DNA of 60,109 nt from Clostridium disporicum (GTDB lineage Bacteria > Bacillota > Clostridia > Clostridiales > Clostridiaceae), in contig NZ_CYZX01000023.1 in assembly GCF_001405015.1 (NCBI RefSeq), positions 1 through 60,109 of the forward strand. Reading direction: 5' to 3'. Shown here piece after piece: positions 27,314 through 37,074 of the stretch (positions are counted from its first letter, which is position 1; every line of letters begins with the position of its first letter). Made by a program: the position numbers and the translations under genes. The notes below the pieces were generated by a model. It had not been told where the DNA came from and did no database searches. It was given only the letters and a program-made list of their open reading frames with translations.

Positions 27314-28534
27314 TTATGCCTCCTCAGAAATCTTTTGCAATATTCCTAATGCAAAGAATGTAGTTAAAATCGAAGAACCACCGTAACTTATAATTGGTAA
27401 AGTTATACCTGTAAGTGGTATTACAGTAAATATTCCACCTATAATTACTAGTGTCTGACATGCTATCATTGTACTAAACCCTACTGCTATTAATTGTGAA
27501 AATTTATCATTAGTGACGAAAGCAGCTCTTATTCCTCTATAGAATAATAAAAAATAAACTATCATAATTCCTATAGCGAATATAATTCCAAATTCCTCAC
27601 ATATAACTGCATAAATAAAATCTGAATCATTAACAGGTATATACTCTGGATATCCCTGCCCCAATCCTGATCCAAATAATCCGCCAGATGCAATTCCATA
27701 CAATCCTTGAACTATCTGCATTCCCTCATCATATCTATAAGCCCACGGATCTAACCATACCTTAACTCTTCTTTTGACATGAGCAAATAAAAAGTATGCT
27801 GCAGTTGCTCCTACTGCTGATAATCCCAAGCAAGTAAAAACATATTTCTTTTTAGCTGTTGCAACATATAACATGGTTACAGAAATACCAAAGAAAATTA
27901 ATGCCGAACCTAAATCTGCTTGTAAAACCATACATGCTAAAGAAAACATAGTTACTAAGGCAGGCTCTAATAAACTTTTAAAATCCTCTTTAAAAGTTTC
28001 TTTATTTTCATATGTTGCTAAAGAAGATGCTAAATATAATACTAATGCAATCTTACCAAACTCTGATGGTTGAAACATAAATGGCCCTATTTCTATCCAG
28101 TTTTTAGCTCCACCTACTGTTGTTCCAAATATCAATGCTAAAGGCATAAGTATTAAAGTAATAATCATATATATCTTTTTATATTTAGCAAAACTTCTTA
28201 AATCTGGTAATATAGCTACTATCAATATGTAACCAACCATTCCCAATGTAACCCACACTAACTGCTTTATTGCCAATATCTTATCTAATCTATACAAGGT
28301 AGCTATTCCTATTACAGCTAATATACTTGCAAAAATAAGGATGAATTTATCCCCATCGGGATAAAATCTCCTTATTACAAAATGAGAATATCCTATTAAT
28401 ACACATAAAATAACTCCCATAATTATTGCAAATTTATCATAAGGTTGTTCTAAAAAACCTAGATTGACAAAAAGCAGCAAGCATAATAAGTATATTAGTT
28501 TTAATAGTCTTTTTTCTTTTTTCAATACCTTCAT
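27314..28534 (-). CDS. FtsW/RodA/SpoVE family peptidoglycan polymerase
   Basis: A 406-residue SEDS-family glycosyltransferase with about ten transmembrane helices. Visible family motifs are FQPSEFGKIALVLYLA, the extracytoplasmic loop with WLDPWAYRYDEGMQIVQGLYGI, and the C-terminal PLTGITLPIISYGGSS. It polymerises lipid II and works with the class B PBP encoded 3 bp downstream. Which of RodA, FtsW or SpoVE it corresponds to cannot be decided from sequence alone. Ribosome site GAGGTG; 11 bp after the FHA gene. Confidence 0.92.
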   Translation of the reverse strand: MKVLKKEKRLLKLIYLLCLLLFVNLGFLEQPYDKFAIIMGVILCVLIGYSHFVIRRFYPDGDKFILIFASILAVIGIATLYRLDKILAIKQLVWVTLGMVGYILIVAILPDLRSFAKYKKIYMIITLILMPLALIFGTTVGGAKNWIEIGPFMFQPSEFGKIALVLYLASSLATYENKETFKEDFKSLLEPALVTMFSLACMVLQADLGSALIFFGISVTMLYVATAKKKYVFTCLGLSAVGATAAYFLFAHVKRRVKVWLDPWAYRYDEGMQIVQGLYGIASGGLFGSGLGQGYPEYIPVNDSDFIYAVICEEFGIIFAIGIMIVYFLLFYRGIRAAFVTNDKFSQLIAVGFSTMIACQTLVIIGGIFTVIPLTGITLPIISYGGSSILTTFFALGILQKISEEA

Positions 28535-28545
28535 CTACTTCACCT

Positions 28546-28998
28546 CTAAAGCTTATCTGCTCTTAGTACTGTAAAAATAGCACTTCCTATTTTTATTTCA
28601 TCTCCAGTTGTAAGTTTTATTTTTCCTTCAACTTTTTCATCATTTACATATATACCGTTGGTACTATTTAAGTCTTCAATATATAATGTATTATTTTTTG
28701 CATATACTCTTGCATGATGTCCTGATACAAATGGTTCAGATAATATAATAGCATTATCATCCATTCTACCTATTGTAACATCACCTCTTATTAACATTAC
28801 TGATTCCTCTTCAAGGTCCTCATTTCCACCAGCTTTTGTAATTTCAAGACCATATTTATTTAAATTAGGATTTGTATTCTTCTTTCCTCCTGTCTTAACA
28901 TCCTTGTACATTATTTTTAATGCATAATATATTATTAAGTATAGGATTATGATAAATACTATTCCTGATGCAAATGTAATCAGCCTACTTATATTCAT
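28546..28998 (-). CDS. Membrane-anchored FHA-domain protein
   Basis: A 150-residue protein with one N-terminal transmembrane helix (about 7-29) and a C-terminal FHA domain (about 70-145: VTIGRMDDNAIILSEPFVSGHHARVYAKN..EDLNSTNGIYVN), which binds phosphothreonine peptides. FHA proteins in this position link Ser/Thr kinase signalling to cell-wall synthesis. It is the first gene of the FHA-ftsW/rodA-pbp operon. No kinase gene is in the window. Confidence 0.88.
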   Translation of the reverse strand: MNISRLITFASGIVFIIILYLIIYYALKIMYKDVKTGGKKNTNPNLNKYGLEITKAGGNEDLEEESVMLIRGDVTIGRMDDNAIILSEPFVSGHHARVYAKNNTLYIEDLNSTNGIYVNDEKVEGKIKLTTGDEIKIGSAIFTVLRADKL

Positions 28999-29061
28999 TA
29001 CTCCACCTCATATTTTTCTTATATTTACCATTATATATTAAATCTTATCTATAAAAATAAC

Positions 29062-29081
29062 AAGATATAGCACGCTATCTT
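29062..29081 (-). terminator. Hairpin overlapping the uvrA stop codon (probable terminator)
   Basis: AAGATATAGC pairs with GCTATCTT-type sequence (29062-29081) and is followed by GUUAUUUUUAU on the minus strand. The stem is short and imperfect. Confidence 0.45.
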
Positions 29082-31900
29082 AATATCTTTTTAAGATATT
29101 TTCCAGTATAAGACTTATCAACCTTCGCTACTTCCTCAGGGGTACCTGTGGCAATTATCGTTCCACCTTTATCTCCACCTTCTGGTCCAAGGTCTATTAT
29201 ATGATCTGCACATTTGATCATATCTAAGTTATGTTCAATAACAACTACAGTATTTCCTGCATCAACTAGTCTTTGTAATATCTCAACTAATCTATTTACG
29301 TCATCTACGTGAAGTCCTGTAGTAGGTTCATCTAATATATATAAAGTCTTTCCTGTACTTCTTTTAGACAGTTCAAATGCTAGCTTAATTCTTTGGGCTT
29401 CACCACCTGATAATTGTGTTGATGGTTGACCTAATCTTATATATCCTAAACCTACATCATATAAAGTTTGAATTCTATTTTTAATTCTAGGTATATTTTC
29501 AAAGAACTCTAAAGCCTCTTCAACTGTCATATTTAATATATCATCTATATTTTTACCTTTATATTTTACTTCTAAAGTCTCTCTATTGTATCTCTTTCCT
29601 TTACAAACCTCGCAAGGTACATATACATCAGAAAGGAATTGCATTTCAATTTTAATAATTCCGTCTCCTGTACAAGCTTCACATCTTCCACCTTTAACAT
29701 TAAAGCTAAATCTTCCTGGTTTATATCCTCTCATCTTTGCTTCTGTTGTTTGTGAGAATAATTCTCTTATTATATCAAAGGTTCCTGTGTATGTTGCTGG
29801 GTTTGATCTAGGTGTTCTTCCTATAGGACTTTGGTCGATATCTATAATCTTATCTATATTTTCAAATCCTGTTATTTCTTTATATTGACCAACTGGATTT
29901 TTACTCTTATTTATTATTTTATTTAATCCCTTATATAATATCTCATTTACTAAAGTACTCTTTCCAGATCCTGATACCCCAGTAATCATAGTTAAAACTC
30001 CAAGAGGAATTTTAATAGATACATTTTTCAAGTTATTTTCCTTTGCTCCAGTTACAGTTATAAAGTTACCATTACCTTCTCTTCTTACTTCTGGAACCTT
30101 AACTTCCTTTACCCCAGTTAAATATTGACCAGTTATAGATTCTTTACAGTTTTTAATTACATCAACAGGTCCTGCTGCTATAATTTCTCCACCATGTTCT
30201 CCTGCTCTAGGTCCAATATCAACTATAAAATCTGCTTCTCTTATAGTATCTTCATCATGTTCAACTACTATAACAGTGTTACCTACATCTCTTAAATTTT
30301 TAAGAGTTTCAATAAGTCTATCATTATCCCTTTGATGAAGTCCTATACTTGGTTCATCTAAAATATATAAAACTCCCATAAGAGCTGACCCAATTTGAGT
30401 TGCTAGTCTTATTCTTTGAGACTCTCCTCCTGATAAAGTTCCAGAACTTCTAGCCAAACTTAAATAGTCTAATCCTACGTTTAATAAGAAATTCAGTCTA
30501 CTTTTTATTTCTTTTAATACTTGTTCTGATATTATCTTTTCTTTATCTGATAATTGTACCTTATTTATAAATTCAAGTTCTTCTTTTATTGACATTGTTG
30601 TGAATTCATAAATATTCTTATCCCCAATAGTAACAGCTAATGCTTCATTATTTAATCTAGCTCCTTTACACTTTGGACACTTATTATTGCTCATATACTG
30701 CTCTATTTCGCCTTTAATAACATCTGAGTTAGTTTCTCTATATCTTCTTTCTAATGCATTTAATTCACCTTCATATGAATAAAGATACTTAGATTTCACT
30801 CCATCCTTAACATACTCTACTGTTAGCCTCTTCCCATTAGTTCCATAAAGAATTAAATCTAAATCCTTTTTGCTTAACTCCTTTACAGGCTTATTTAAAT
30901 CTAAATCATATTCCTTAGCTAACGCCTTTAATATAGCAAATGTCCAAGAATCTTCCTTAAGTCTTCCTTCTCCCCAAGTTGCTATAGCCCCTTCCATAAT
31001 ACTTAATTCTTTATTAGGTATTACTAAATCTGGATTAAGCTCTATCAAAGTTCCTAATCCATCACATCTATCACACTTTCCAAATGGTGTATTAAAAGAA
31101 AATAATCTTGGTTCTAGTTCATTGATACTTATACCACAATCAGGACAAGCAAAGTTTTCACTAAATAAAATGTCTTTTCCACCAATAATATTTATAACAA
31201 CTAACCCATCAGCTAATTTAAAAGCTGCTTCTATAGAATCTGTTAGCCTTCCTTCAATTCCTTCTTTAATAATAATTCTATCGACAACTGCATCAATATT
31301 ATGTTTCTTATTCTTTTCTAGTTTTATTTCATCTTCTGCTAGCTCATATATTTCACCATCAACTCTAGCTCTAATATATCCATTCTTTTTAATATTCTCT
31401 AATAGTTTTTCATGAGCACCTTTTTTTCCCCTGATTATAGGAGCTAAAACTTGAATTTTAGTTTTATCCCCAAGCTCCATTACCTTATCAACAATTTGAT
31501 CCACTGATTGTTGGGATATTTGCTTTCCGCACTTAGGACAGTGAGGAATTCCTACCCTTGCATATAATAACCTTAAATAATCATAAATTTCTGTTATAGT
31601 ACCAACAGTAGATCTTGGATTTTTACTTGTTGTCTTTTGATCTATTGAAATTGCTGGAGATAATCCTTCTATATAATCAACATCTGGTTTATTCATTTGC
31701 CCTAAGAATTGTCTTGCATATGCAGATAGTGATTCTACGTATCTTCTTTGACCTTCTGCATATAAAGTATCAAATGCTAATGAAGATTTTCCTGAACCAG
31801 ATAATCCAGTAAACACTATTAATTTATCTCTTGGTATCTCTAATGAAACATTTTTCAAATTATGTACTCTTGCACCCTTTACAATGATTTTATCTTTCAT
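29075..31900 (-). CDS. uvrA: Excinuclease ABC subunit A
   Basis: A 941-residue ABC-type ATPase that finds bulky DNA lesions together with UvrB. Two Walker A motifs (GLSGSGKSSLAFDT near 33 and GVSGSGKSTLVNE near 640), two ABC signatures (SGGESQRIRLATQIG and SGGEAQRIKLAFELS), zinc-binding cysteine pairs (CPKCGKQ; CEACTGDG and CEVCKGKR) are all present. Normal length. It is 123 bp downstream of uvrB and likely co-transcribed with it. Confidence 0.97.
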   Translation of the reverse strand: MKDKIIVKGARVHNLKNVSLEIPRDKLIVFTGLSGSGKSSLAFDTLYAEGQRRYVESLSAYARQFLGQMNKPDVDYIEGLSPAISIDQKTTSKNPRSTVGTITEIYDYLRLLYARVGIPHCPKCGKQISQQSVDQIVDKVMELGDKTKIQVLAPIIRGKKGAHEKLLENIKKNGYIRARVDGEIYELAEDEIKLEKNKKHNIDAVVDRIIIKEGIEGRLTDSIEAAFKLADGLVVINIIGGKDILFSENFACPDCGISINELEPRLFSFNTPFGKCDRCDGLGTLIELNPDLVIPNKELSIMEGAIATWGEGRLKEDSWTFAILKALAKEYDLDLNKPVKELSKKDLDLILYGTNGKRLTVEYVKDGVKSKYLYSYEGELNALERRYRETNSDVIKGEIEQYMSNNKCPKCKGARLNNEALAVTIGDKNIYEFTTMSIKEELEFINKVQLSDKEKIISEQVLKEIKSRLNFLLNVGLDYLSLARSSGTLSGGESQRIRLATQIGSALMGVLYILDEPSIGLHQRDNDRLIETLKNLRDVGNTVIVVEHDEDTIREADFIVDIGPRAGEHGGEIIAAGPVDVIKNCKESITGQYLTGVKEVKVPEVRREGNGNFITVTGAKENNLKNVSIKIPLGVLTMITGVSGSGKSTLVNEILYKGLNKIINKSKNPVGQYKEITGFENIDKIIDIDQSPIGRTPRSNPATYTGTFDIIRELFSQTTEAKMRGYKPGRFSFNVKGGRCEACTGDGIIKIEMQFLSDVYVPCEVCKGKRYNRETLEVKYKGKNIDDILNMTVEEALEFFENIPRIKNRIQTLYDVGLGYIRLGQPSTQLSGGEAQRIKLAFELSKRSTGKTLYILDEPTTGLHVDDVNRLVEILQRLVDAGNTVVVIEHNLDMIKCADHIIDLGPEGGDKGGTIIATGTPEEVAKVDKSYTGKYLKKILR

Positions 31901-32023
31901 AAACTACTCCAATCTTTCAGTATTAACCTCGTATATTACTTATTTTTCACATAATTTCCGACCTTTAACCCCGAACTTGTGTTTGTATATTATTGTAGAT
32001 ATTTCCACGGAAATTGTCAATTG

Positions 32024-33991
32024 TTATTTCTTTAGTTTCTCTATCATATCTCTAAGCTCTGCGGCTCTTTCAAATTGAAGGTTTTTAGCTGCATCCATCA
32101 TTTCATCTGTATATTGCTTAATTAACTTCTTCTTATCCTTAGCTGATAATTCAACCTTTTCATCAACATTATAATCTGAAGATTCCTCTGCTACCTTAGT
32201 TGCTTCTATTACATCTCTAACAGCCTTAATAATTGTCTTTGGAACAATTCCGTGCTCCTCATTATATTTATTTTGAATTTCTCTTCTTCTATTAGTTTCC
32301 TTTATAGCTCTATCCATAGAACCAGTGATTCTATCAGCATACATTATTACTTTACTTTCAGAATTTCTTGCAGCTCTACCTATAGTTTGTATCATTGATG
32401 TTTCCGAACGTAAAAATCCTTCCTTATCAGCATCTAATATTGCTACTAAAGCTACTTCTGGAATATCTAGACCTTCTCTTAAAAGGTTTATTCCTACCAG
32501 AACATCAAATTCTCCTAATCTTAAACTTCTAATTATCTTCATTCTTTCTATAGTCTCTATATCAGAATGCATATAAGTTGTTTTCACTCCTAGTTCAGTT
32601 AAATATTTAGTCAAATCTTCAGCCATTCTCTTCGTAAGTGTAGTTACAAGTGTTCTAAATCCTCTTTCAGAAGTTTTAATAATCTCTGCATAAAGGTCAT
32701 CTATTTGTCCTGTAACAGGTCTTATTTCTACTACTGGGTCTAATAATCCTGTAGGCCTTATTATTTGCTCAGCAATATTAGTTGAATGATCTAACTCATA
32801 TTGAGCTGGTGTTGCAGATACAAATACTACTTGATTTAGTTTCTTCTCAAACTCTTGGAATTTTAAAGGTCTATTATCATAAGCACATGGAAGTCTAAAT
32901 CCATACTCTACTAATGAGTCCTTTCTTGATCTATCACCGGCATACATAGCTCTAACTTGTGGTAATGTAACATGGCTTTCATCTATAAACATTAAAAAAT
33001 CGTCTGGGAAGAAGTCTAAAAGAGTCTTCGGTGCTGTTCCTGGGTCTCTTCCATCCAGTATTCTCGAATAATTTTCTATTCCACTACAATATCCCATCTC
33101 TTTAATCATTTCTAGGTCAAAGTTTGTTCTTTGTCTTAATCTTTGTGCTTCTAATAACTTATCTTGAGATGTAAGTTCCTTAAGCCTTACTTCTAATTCA
33201 TCTTCAATTTTATGTATAGCTTTATCAATAGTTTCTTGTGAAGCAGCAAAGTGAGATGCAGGGAATATAGCTATATGATCTCTTTCACCTAATATCTTAC
33301 CTGTTAAGATATCAAACTCTCTAATTCTTTCAATCTCATCTCCAAAAAACTCTACTCTAATTCCTTTTGTAGATGATGATGCCGGTACAATATCTAAAGA
33401 ATCTCCTCTTACTCTAAAAGTACCTCTAGAGAAATCTATATCATTACGTTCATATTGTATTTCTATTAGCTTTCTAATAATTTCATCTCTTTCTTTTTCC
33501 ATTCCAACTCTAAGTGATATTGTAAGCTTTTTATATTCATCAGGATTACCTAATCCATAAATACAAGATACTGAAGCTACTATTATTACATCTCTTCTTT
33601 CAAACAGTGCTGATGTAGCCGAGTGTCTAAGCTTATCTATTTCATCATTAATAGAAGCATCCTTTTCAATAAATGTATCTGTTTGAGGAACATATGCTTC
33701 TGGTTGATAATAATCATAATAAGAAACAAAGTACTCTACTATATTGTTTGGGAAAAACTCCTTAAATTCTGAACATAATTGAGCTGCTAAAGTTTTATTA
33801 TGAGCTAAAACAATAGTAGGCTTTTGTACCTTTTCAATTATATTTGCCATAGTATAGGTTTTCCCTGATCCAGTAACTCCTAATAATGTCTGAAACTTTT
33901 CTCCACTCTCTATACCATTAGCTAGACTTTCAATAGCCTTAGGTTGATCCCCCATAGGCTTAAACTTAGAATGTATCTTAAATTCTCCCAT
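32024..33991 (-). CDS. uvrB: Excinuclease ABC subunit B
   Basis: A 655-residue DNA-damage helicase-like protein of nucleotide-excision repair. Motifs: Walker A GVTGSGKTYTMAN, the beta-hairpin region (YYDYYQPEAYVPQTDTFIEKDASIND), DESHVTLPQ, QTIGRAARN and a C-terminal UVR domain (NLQFERAAELRDMIEKL) that contacts UvrC. The frame is open 49 codons further upstream, but that part is made of an extragenic repeat; the start at MGEFKIHSKF has the ribosome site TTGGAG and matches the normal family N-terminus, so I chose it. Confidence 0.95.
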   Translation of the reverse strand: MGEFKIHSKFKPMGDQPKAIESLANGIESGEKFQTLLGVTGSGKTYTMANIIEKVQKPTIVLAHNKTLAAQLCSEFKEFFPNNIVEYFVSYYDYYQPEAYVPQTDTFIEKDASINDEIDKLRHSATSALFERRDVIIVASVSCIYGLGNPDEYKKLTISLRVGMEKERDEIIRKLIEIQYERNDIDFSRGTFRVRGDSLDIVPASSSTKGIRVEFFGDEIERIREFDILTGKILGERDHIAIFPASHFAASQETIDKAIHKIEDELEVRLKELTSQDKLLEAQRLRQRTNFDLEMIKEMGYCSGIENYSRILDGRDPGTAPKTLLDFFPDDFLMFIDESHVTLPQVRAMYAGDRSRKDSLVEYGFRLPCAYDNRPLKFQEFEKKLNQVVFVSATPAQYELDHSTNIAEQIIRPTGLLDPVVEIRPVTGQIDDLYAEIIKTSERGFRTLVTTLTKRMAEDLTKYLTELGVKTTYMHSDIETIERMKIIRSLRLGEFDVLVGINLLREGLDIPEVALVAILDADKEGFLRSETSMIQTIGRAARNSESKVIMYADRITGSMDRAIKETNRRREIQNKYNEEHGIVPKTIIKAVRDVIEATKVAEESSDYNVDEKVELSAKDKKKLIKQYTDEMMDAAKNLQFERAAELRDMIEKLKK

Positions 33992-34058
33992 TACTTCAAC
34001 TCCAAACTTTTCATAATCTAATATACTAATTTTACTTTTAATTTTTACCATATTCAAA

Positions 34059-34200
34059 TGTTTTATAAGTGAGCCCCCAAATTTCATATTTGGTTGGGCG
34101 AACTTACACATTCGAACGCATGTGAGAGGGTATTTCATTTAACCTTCAGAAATTTCATATTTGGTTGCTCGAACTTACTCATAGAAATTCATATGAGTAG
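34059..34200. repeat. Two diverged copies of an extragenic hairpin repeat upstream of uvrB
   Basis: Two units offset by 71 bp (anchors at 34079 and 34150) share AAATTTCATATTTGGTTG and CGAACTTAC. Each ends in a stem that differs in sequence but stays paired: ACACAT/ATGTG in the first, CTCAT/ATGAG in the second. A related unit occurs at 42523-42698 in the opposite orientation. Confidence 0.75.
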
Positions 34201-34345
34201 TAATCTTACTTTTTTAAATTTAAATATTTAGTCTGATTCTTCGAATTTAACTGAAAGTCCAAATATCCGATTTATAAACTTCAAGTTACACTGTAAATGT
34301 ATATCTACAACGCCTTCCATTAAAATTAAAATTAATATTAAAATA
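34201..34345. other. Intergenic remainder between the uvrB repeat and the MinJ-like gene terminator
   Basis: AT-rich sequence without a reading frame. It probably contains the promoter of uvrB-uvrA, but I see no strong hexamer pair. Confidence 0.4.
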
Positions 34346-34348
34346 AAA

Positions 34349-34369
34349 GAAACTGCACAAAGCAGTTTC
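34349..34369 (-). terminator. Intrinsic terminator downstream of the MinJ-like gene
   Basis: Perfect 8-bp stem GAAACTGC (34349-34356) with GCAGTTTC (34362-34369), followed on the minus strand by UUUUAUUUUAAU. Confidence 0.8.
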
Positions 34370-34411
34370 CACATTAATTCTTAACTTTTCATATTTAGTT
34401 TTTAACAAAAT

Positions 34412-35674
34412 TTACTTCTTTTCTCTAAGTTCTTCTAATACTTTCTTTAAATCATCCGCTCCTACACCTAGTATATCCTCTTGTTTTACCATTTTAGGAA
34501 CTAATAATATCCCTAACCTTTTGTTTCTAGGTTGTACCAAATATTCAACAACGTTACCTGCATCTTTTTTTATTCTTATCTTTAATTTAAAAATACTATC
34601 TTTTGCTAGTTTAAAAATATCTGTTTCTGACTTAACCACTTCATCATTAATAGCTAGAATCTTATCTCCTCTTCGTATGCCAGCTTCAAATGCTGGAGAA
34701 CTTGGAGCTACTTCTAAAACAGAAATTCCTTCTTCATCACTAACATATATATATTCACCTTTTGCTTCAATTCTTCTTTGATATCTTAAGATACCTTCAT
34801 AAGCAAGTGGTACATATATTATTGTTAATATTTGTCCTACTATTCCAAAACCACTTATCTGAGCTACACATATTACTGAAATGCCATAAAGTAAAGCTAT
34901 TGCTCCAGAACTTAATGATTTTTCCTTCTTTTTCTTCGTAAATGTAACAGCATTGTATCCTATAACTCCATAGAAAGGTATTGTAGCTATCATCGCTGTT
35001 GTTAAAATACTTAATATATTTGTATGATTAATAATTGGCCACCAATTTGGTGCTGTCATTGTTGTTCCTGATGATATTTGATTATTAAAAATCATAAAAA
35101 TAGCTATAGGTAATGCCCAATATCTATTTAATGAAAATCCACCTATTATCTTTCCTTCTTTACTTGTAAATACAGGAATTGCACCTCTACTTCCATCAAT
35201 TATTATTAATATACCTTGAATAATATATATAACTCCTACAAAAGTCATAAGAGATAATATATCAACACTAATAAGTGATTTCTGATTTATTAAGCTAGCT
35301 AAAATATTAAACACTAAACTTAATATAGCTAATATAGCACTAGAGTATGCAAACTCAACAAATTTAGGTTTGTAAAATAACATTAGTATAGAAATCATAA
35401 ACACAAACTCTATACCTGAGTTTTCATAAAAAGTTACTCCTAATAAACTTAATATTAAACTACCTAGCGCACCTGCAATTATACCTAATACAATTTGAGA
35501 TAATGTAAGTTCTAGGGGAGAGTCTAAGCTTTCCCCTAAAGTCATCTTTTGAACAATTGAGATACGTCTATTTTTAAGATAAAACATTATTCCCATAATT
35601 ATAAGCATAAGCAAATGTAATGGCTCAACTATAGCTGTCGCTACGGATTTTAAAGTATATATTATTAAATCCAT
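34412..35674 (-). CDS. MinJ-like polytopic membrane protein with C-terminal PDZ domain
   Basis: A 420-residue protein with about eight transmembrane segments (to about residue 285) and a PDZ domain (about 300-385; SVLEVAPSSPAFEAGIRRGDKILAINDEVV). In Bacillus subtilis the gene at this place between uvrB and the Ctp protease is minJ, a PDZ membrane protein linking DivIVA to MinD at the division site; the architecture and neighbours here match. It is 13 bp after the protease gene, so they are one operon. The match rests on topology and synteny, since sequence similarity of this family is low. Confidence 0.65.
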   Translation of the reverse strand: MDLIIYTLKSVATAIVEPLHLLMLIIMGIMFYLKNRRISIVQKMTLGESLDSPLELTLSQIVLGIIAGALGSLILSLLGVTFYENSGIEFVFMISILMLFYKPKFVEFAYSSAILAILSLVFNILASLINQKSLISVDILSLMTFVGVIYIIQGILIIIDGSRGAIPVFTSKEGKIIGGFSLNRYWALPIAIFMIFNNQISSGTTMTAPNWWPIINHTNILSILTTAMIATIPFYGVIGYNAVTFTKKKKEKSLSSGAIALLYGISVICVAQISGFGIVGQILTIIYVPLAYEGILRYQRRIEAKGEYIYVSDEEGISVLEVAPSSPAFEAGIRRGDKILAINDEVVKSETDIFKLAKDSIFKLKIRIKKDAGNVVEYLVQPRNKRLGILLVPKMVKQEDILGVGADDLKKVLEELREKK

Positions 35675-35687
35675 ATTAGTCTCCTAT

Positions 35688-36947
35688 TTACTTTTCTTTA
35701 ATTACCTCTAAAGCTTTTTGAAATTGTGGGTCTATATTTCTACTATATTCTACTTCTAATACTTCTTGTGGAATTTCTACAGTTATATCTGGAGATATTC
35801 CAGTTCCATGTATATTTTCTCCATCTGGAGTATAATACTTAGAAGTTGTAACTTTTAATCCTCCTTCATTGTCTGGAAGACTTATAAGTTGTTGAACTAT
35901 ACCCTTACCAAAAGTAGTAGTTCCTATTATTGTAGCAGCATCATGATCTCTTAAAGCACCTGTAACTACTTCTGATGCAGAAGCACTTCCTCCATCTACA
36001 AGTACTACTAATGGCATTCCTAGTAAATCTCCACCTTTTGATTTTGAAACTACTTTCTGATCATACTTATCAATTGTATAAGTAACGATTTCACCTTCTT
36101 TAATAAAATGAGATGCTATTTCAACACATTGATCTAAGTATCCACCTGGGTTTCCTCTTAAATCTAATATTAGTTTTTTCATTCCTTGCGCTTTTAATTC
36201 ATTTATTTCATCTGTGAATTTTTGGCTTACTTCTTCATCACTAAATGTAGTTATCTGAACATATGCCGTTGAATCATCCAGCATTTCACCTTTTACTGAT
36301 TCATTTTTAATTTCTGCTCTAACTATCTCAACTTCAAATGGCTCACCATCACCTCTTTGGATAGTTAACGTTACCGGCTGACCTTCTTCTCCCCTTACTC
36401 TAGCTACTACTGCTTCAGTATTAAGATCAACTACTTCATAATCATCTACCTTTAATATTACATCTCCAGCTTTTAATCCTGCTTCTTCTGCAGGTGAACC
36501 TTCAATTGGTGCAATTATCGTAACTTTATTATCTCTAACACCTAATTGAGCTCCTATTCCATAAAAACTTCCTTGACTTGATTCCATAAAAGTATCAAAT
36601 TCTTCTTGAGTCATATAAACAGTATATGGATCTTTAACAGCTGATGCCATACCTTTCATGGCTCCTTCTAATAATTTTTGATCATCTATATCGCCATCAT
36701 ATTTTGAATAGATAAGATCTCTTAATGTAAATAAGTACTTATATTTCGAAGTATCTCCTACACTTGATAAGTCCGCGATAGCTTTCTGAGGTGCACCCTT
36801 AAAAATAACTCCATTAATGGCTAATACATTTCCTAAATATAATAGTAGTCCATGTGAGGCTAATAATACTACAACTATCAACCCTATCCTTAAAGCCTTT
36901 TTTCCTCCCTTTTTAGAATTATTTTCACCTCTGTTCAAATCCTCCAT
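35688..36947 (-). CDS. C-terminal processing serine protease (S41, CtpA/CtpB type)
   Basis: A 419-residue secreted protease. One N-terminal transmembrane helix or signal anchor (about 18-40), a PDZ domain (about 120-200; GIGAQLGVRDNKVTIIAPIEGSPAEEAGLKAGDVI) and the S41 catalytic domain with the Ser in VDGGSASASEVV and Lys in TTFGKGIVQQL. CtpB in Bacillus activates the SpoIVF pathway during sporulation; other members trim exported proteins. It sits 127 bp after ftsX and 13 bp before the MinJ-like gene. Ribosome site AAGGAAG. Confidence 0.92.
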   Translation of the reverse strand: MEDLNRGENNSKKGGKKALRIGLIVVVLLASHGLLLYLGNVLAINGVIFKGAPQKAIADLSSVGDTSKYKYLFTLRDLIYSKYDGDIDDQKLLEGAMKGMASAVKDPYTVYMTQEEFDTFMESSQGSFYGIGAQLGVRDNKVTIIAPIEGSPAEEAGLKAGDVILKVDDYEVVDLNTEAVVARVRGEEGQPVTLTIQRGDGEPFEVEIVRAEIKNESVKGEMLDDSTAYVQITTFSDEEVSQKFTDEINELKAQGMKKLILDLRGNPGGYLDQCVEIASHFIKEGEIVTYTIDKYDQKVVSKSKGGDLLGMPLVVLVDGGSASASEVVTGALRDHDAATIIGTTTFGKGIVQQLISLPDNEGGLKVTTSKYYTPDGENIHGTGISPDITVEIPQEVLEVEYSRNIDPQFQKALEVIKEK

Positions 36948-37005
36948 ACCTTATACTTCCTTTCGAAATAAATTTTGAAAAATTATCATTTTTTTATATT
37001 AAAAT

Positions 37006-37047
37006 ATTGATATGATGTATCTACTAATGCAGATACATCATATCAAT
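37006..37047 (-). terminator. Strong intrinsic terminator of ftsE-ftsX
   Basis: A perfect 17-bp stem: left arm 37006-37022 and right arm 37031-37047 around an 8-base loop. On the minus strand it is followed by AUUUUAAUAUAAAAAAAU, on the plus strand by six A before it. It isolates ftsEX from the protease operon. Confidence 0.8.
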
Positions 37048-37074
37048 AAAAAATCCCTAGAAAACTAGATTATA

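Noticed and set aside
30870..31415. Plus-strand frame of 181 codons inside uvrA
   Set aside because: Antisense to a conserved gene; Ser/Pro/Leu-rich shadow caused by AT-rich codon use, no homology signal.
33992..34138. 49-codon N-terminal extension of uvrB
   Set aside because: It is built from an extragenic repeat; the conserved UvrB start with a good ribosome site lies at 33991.
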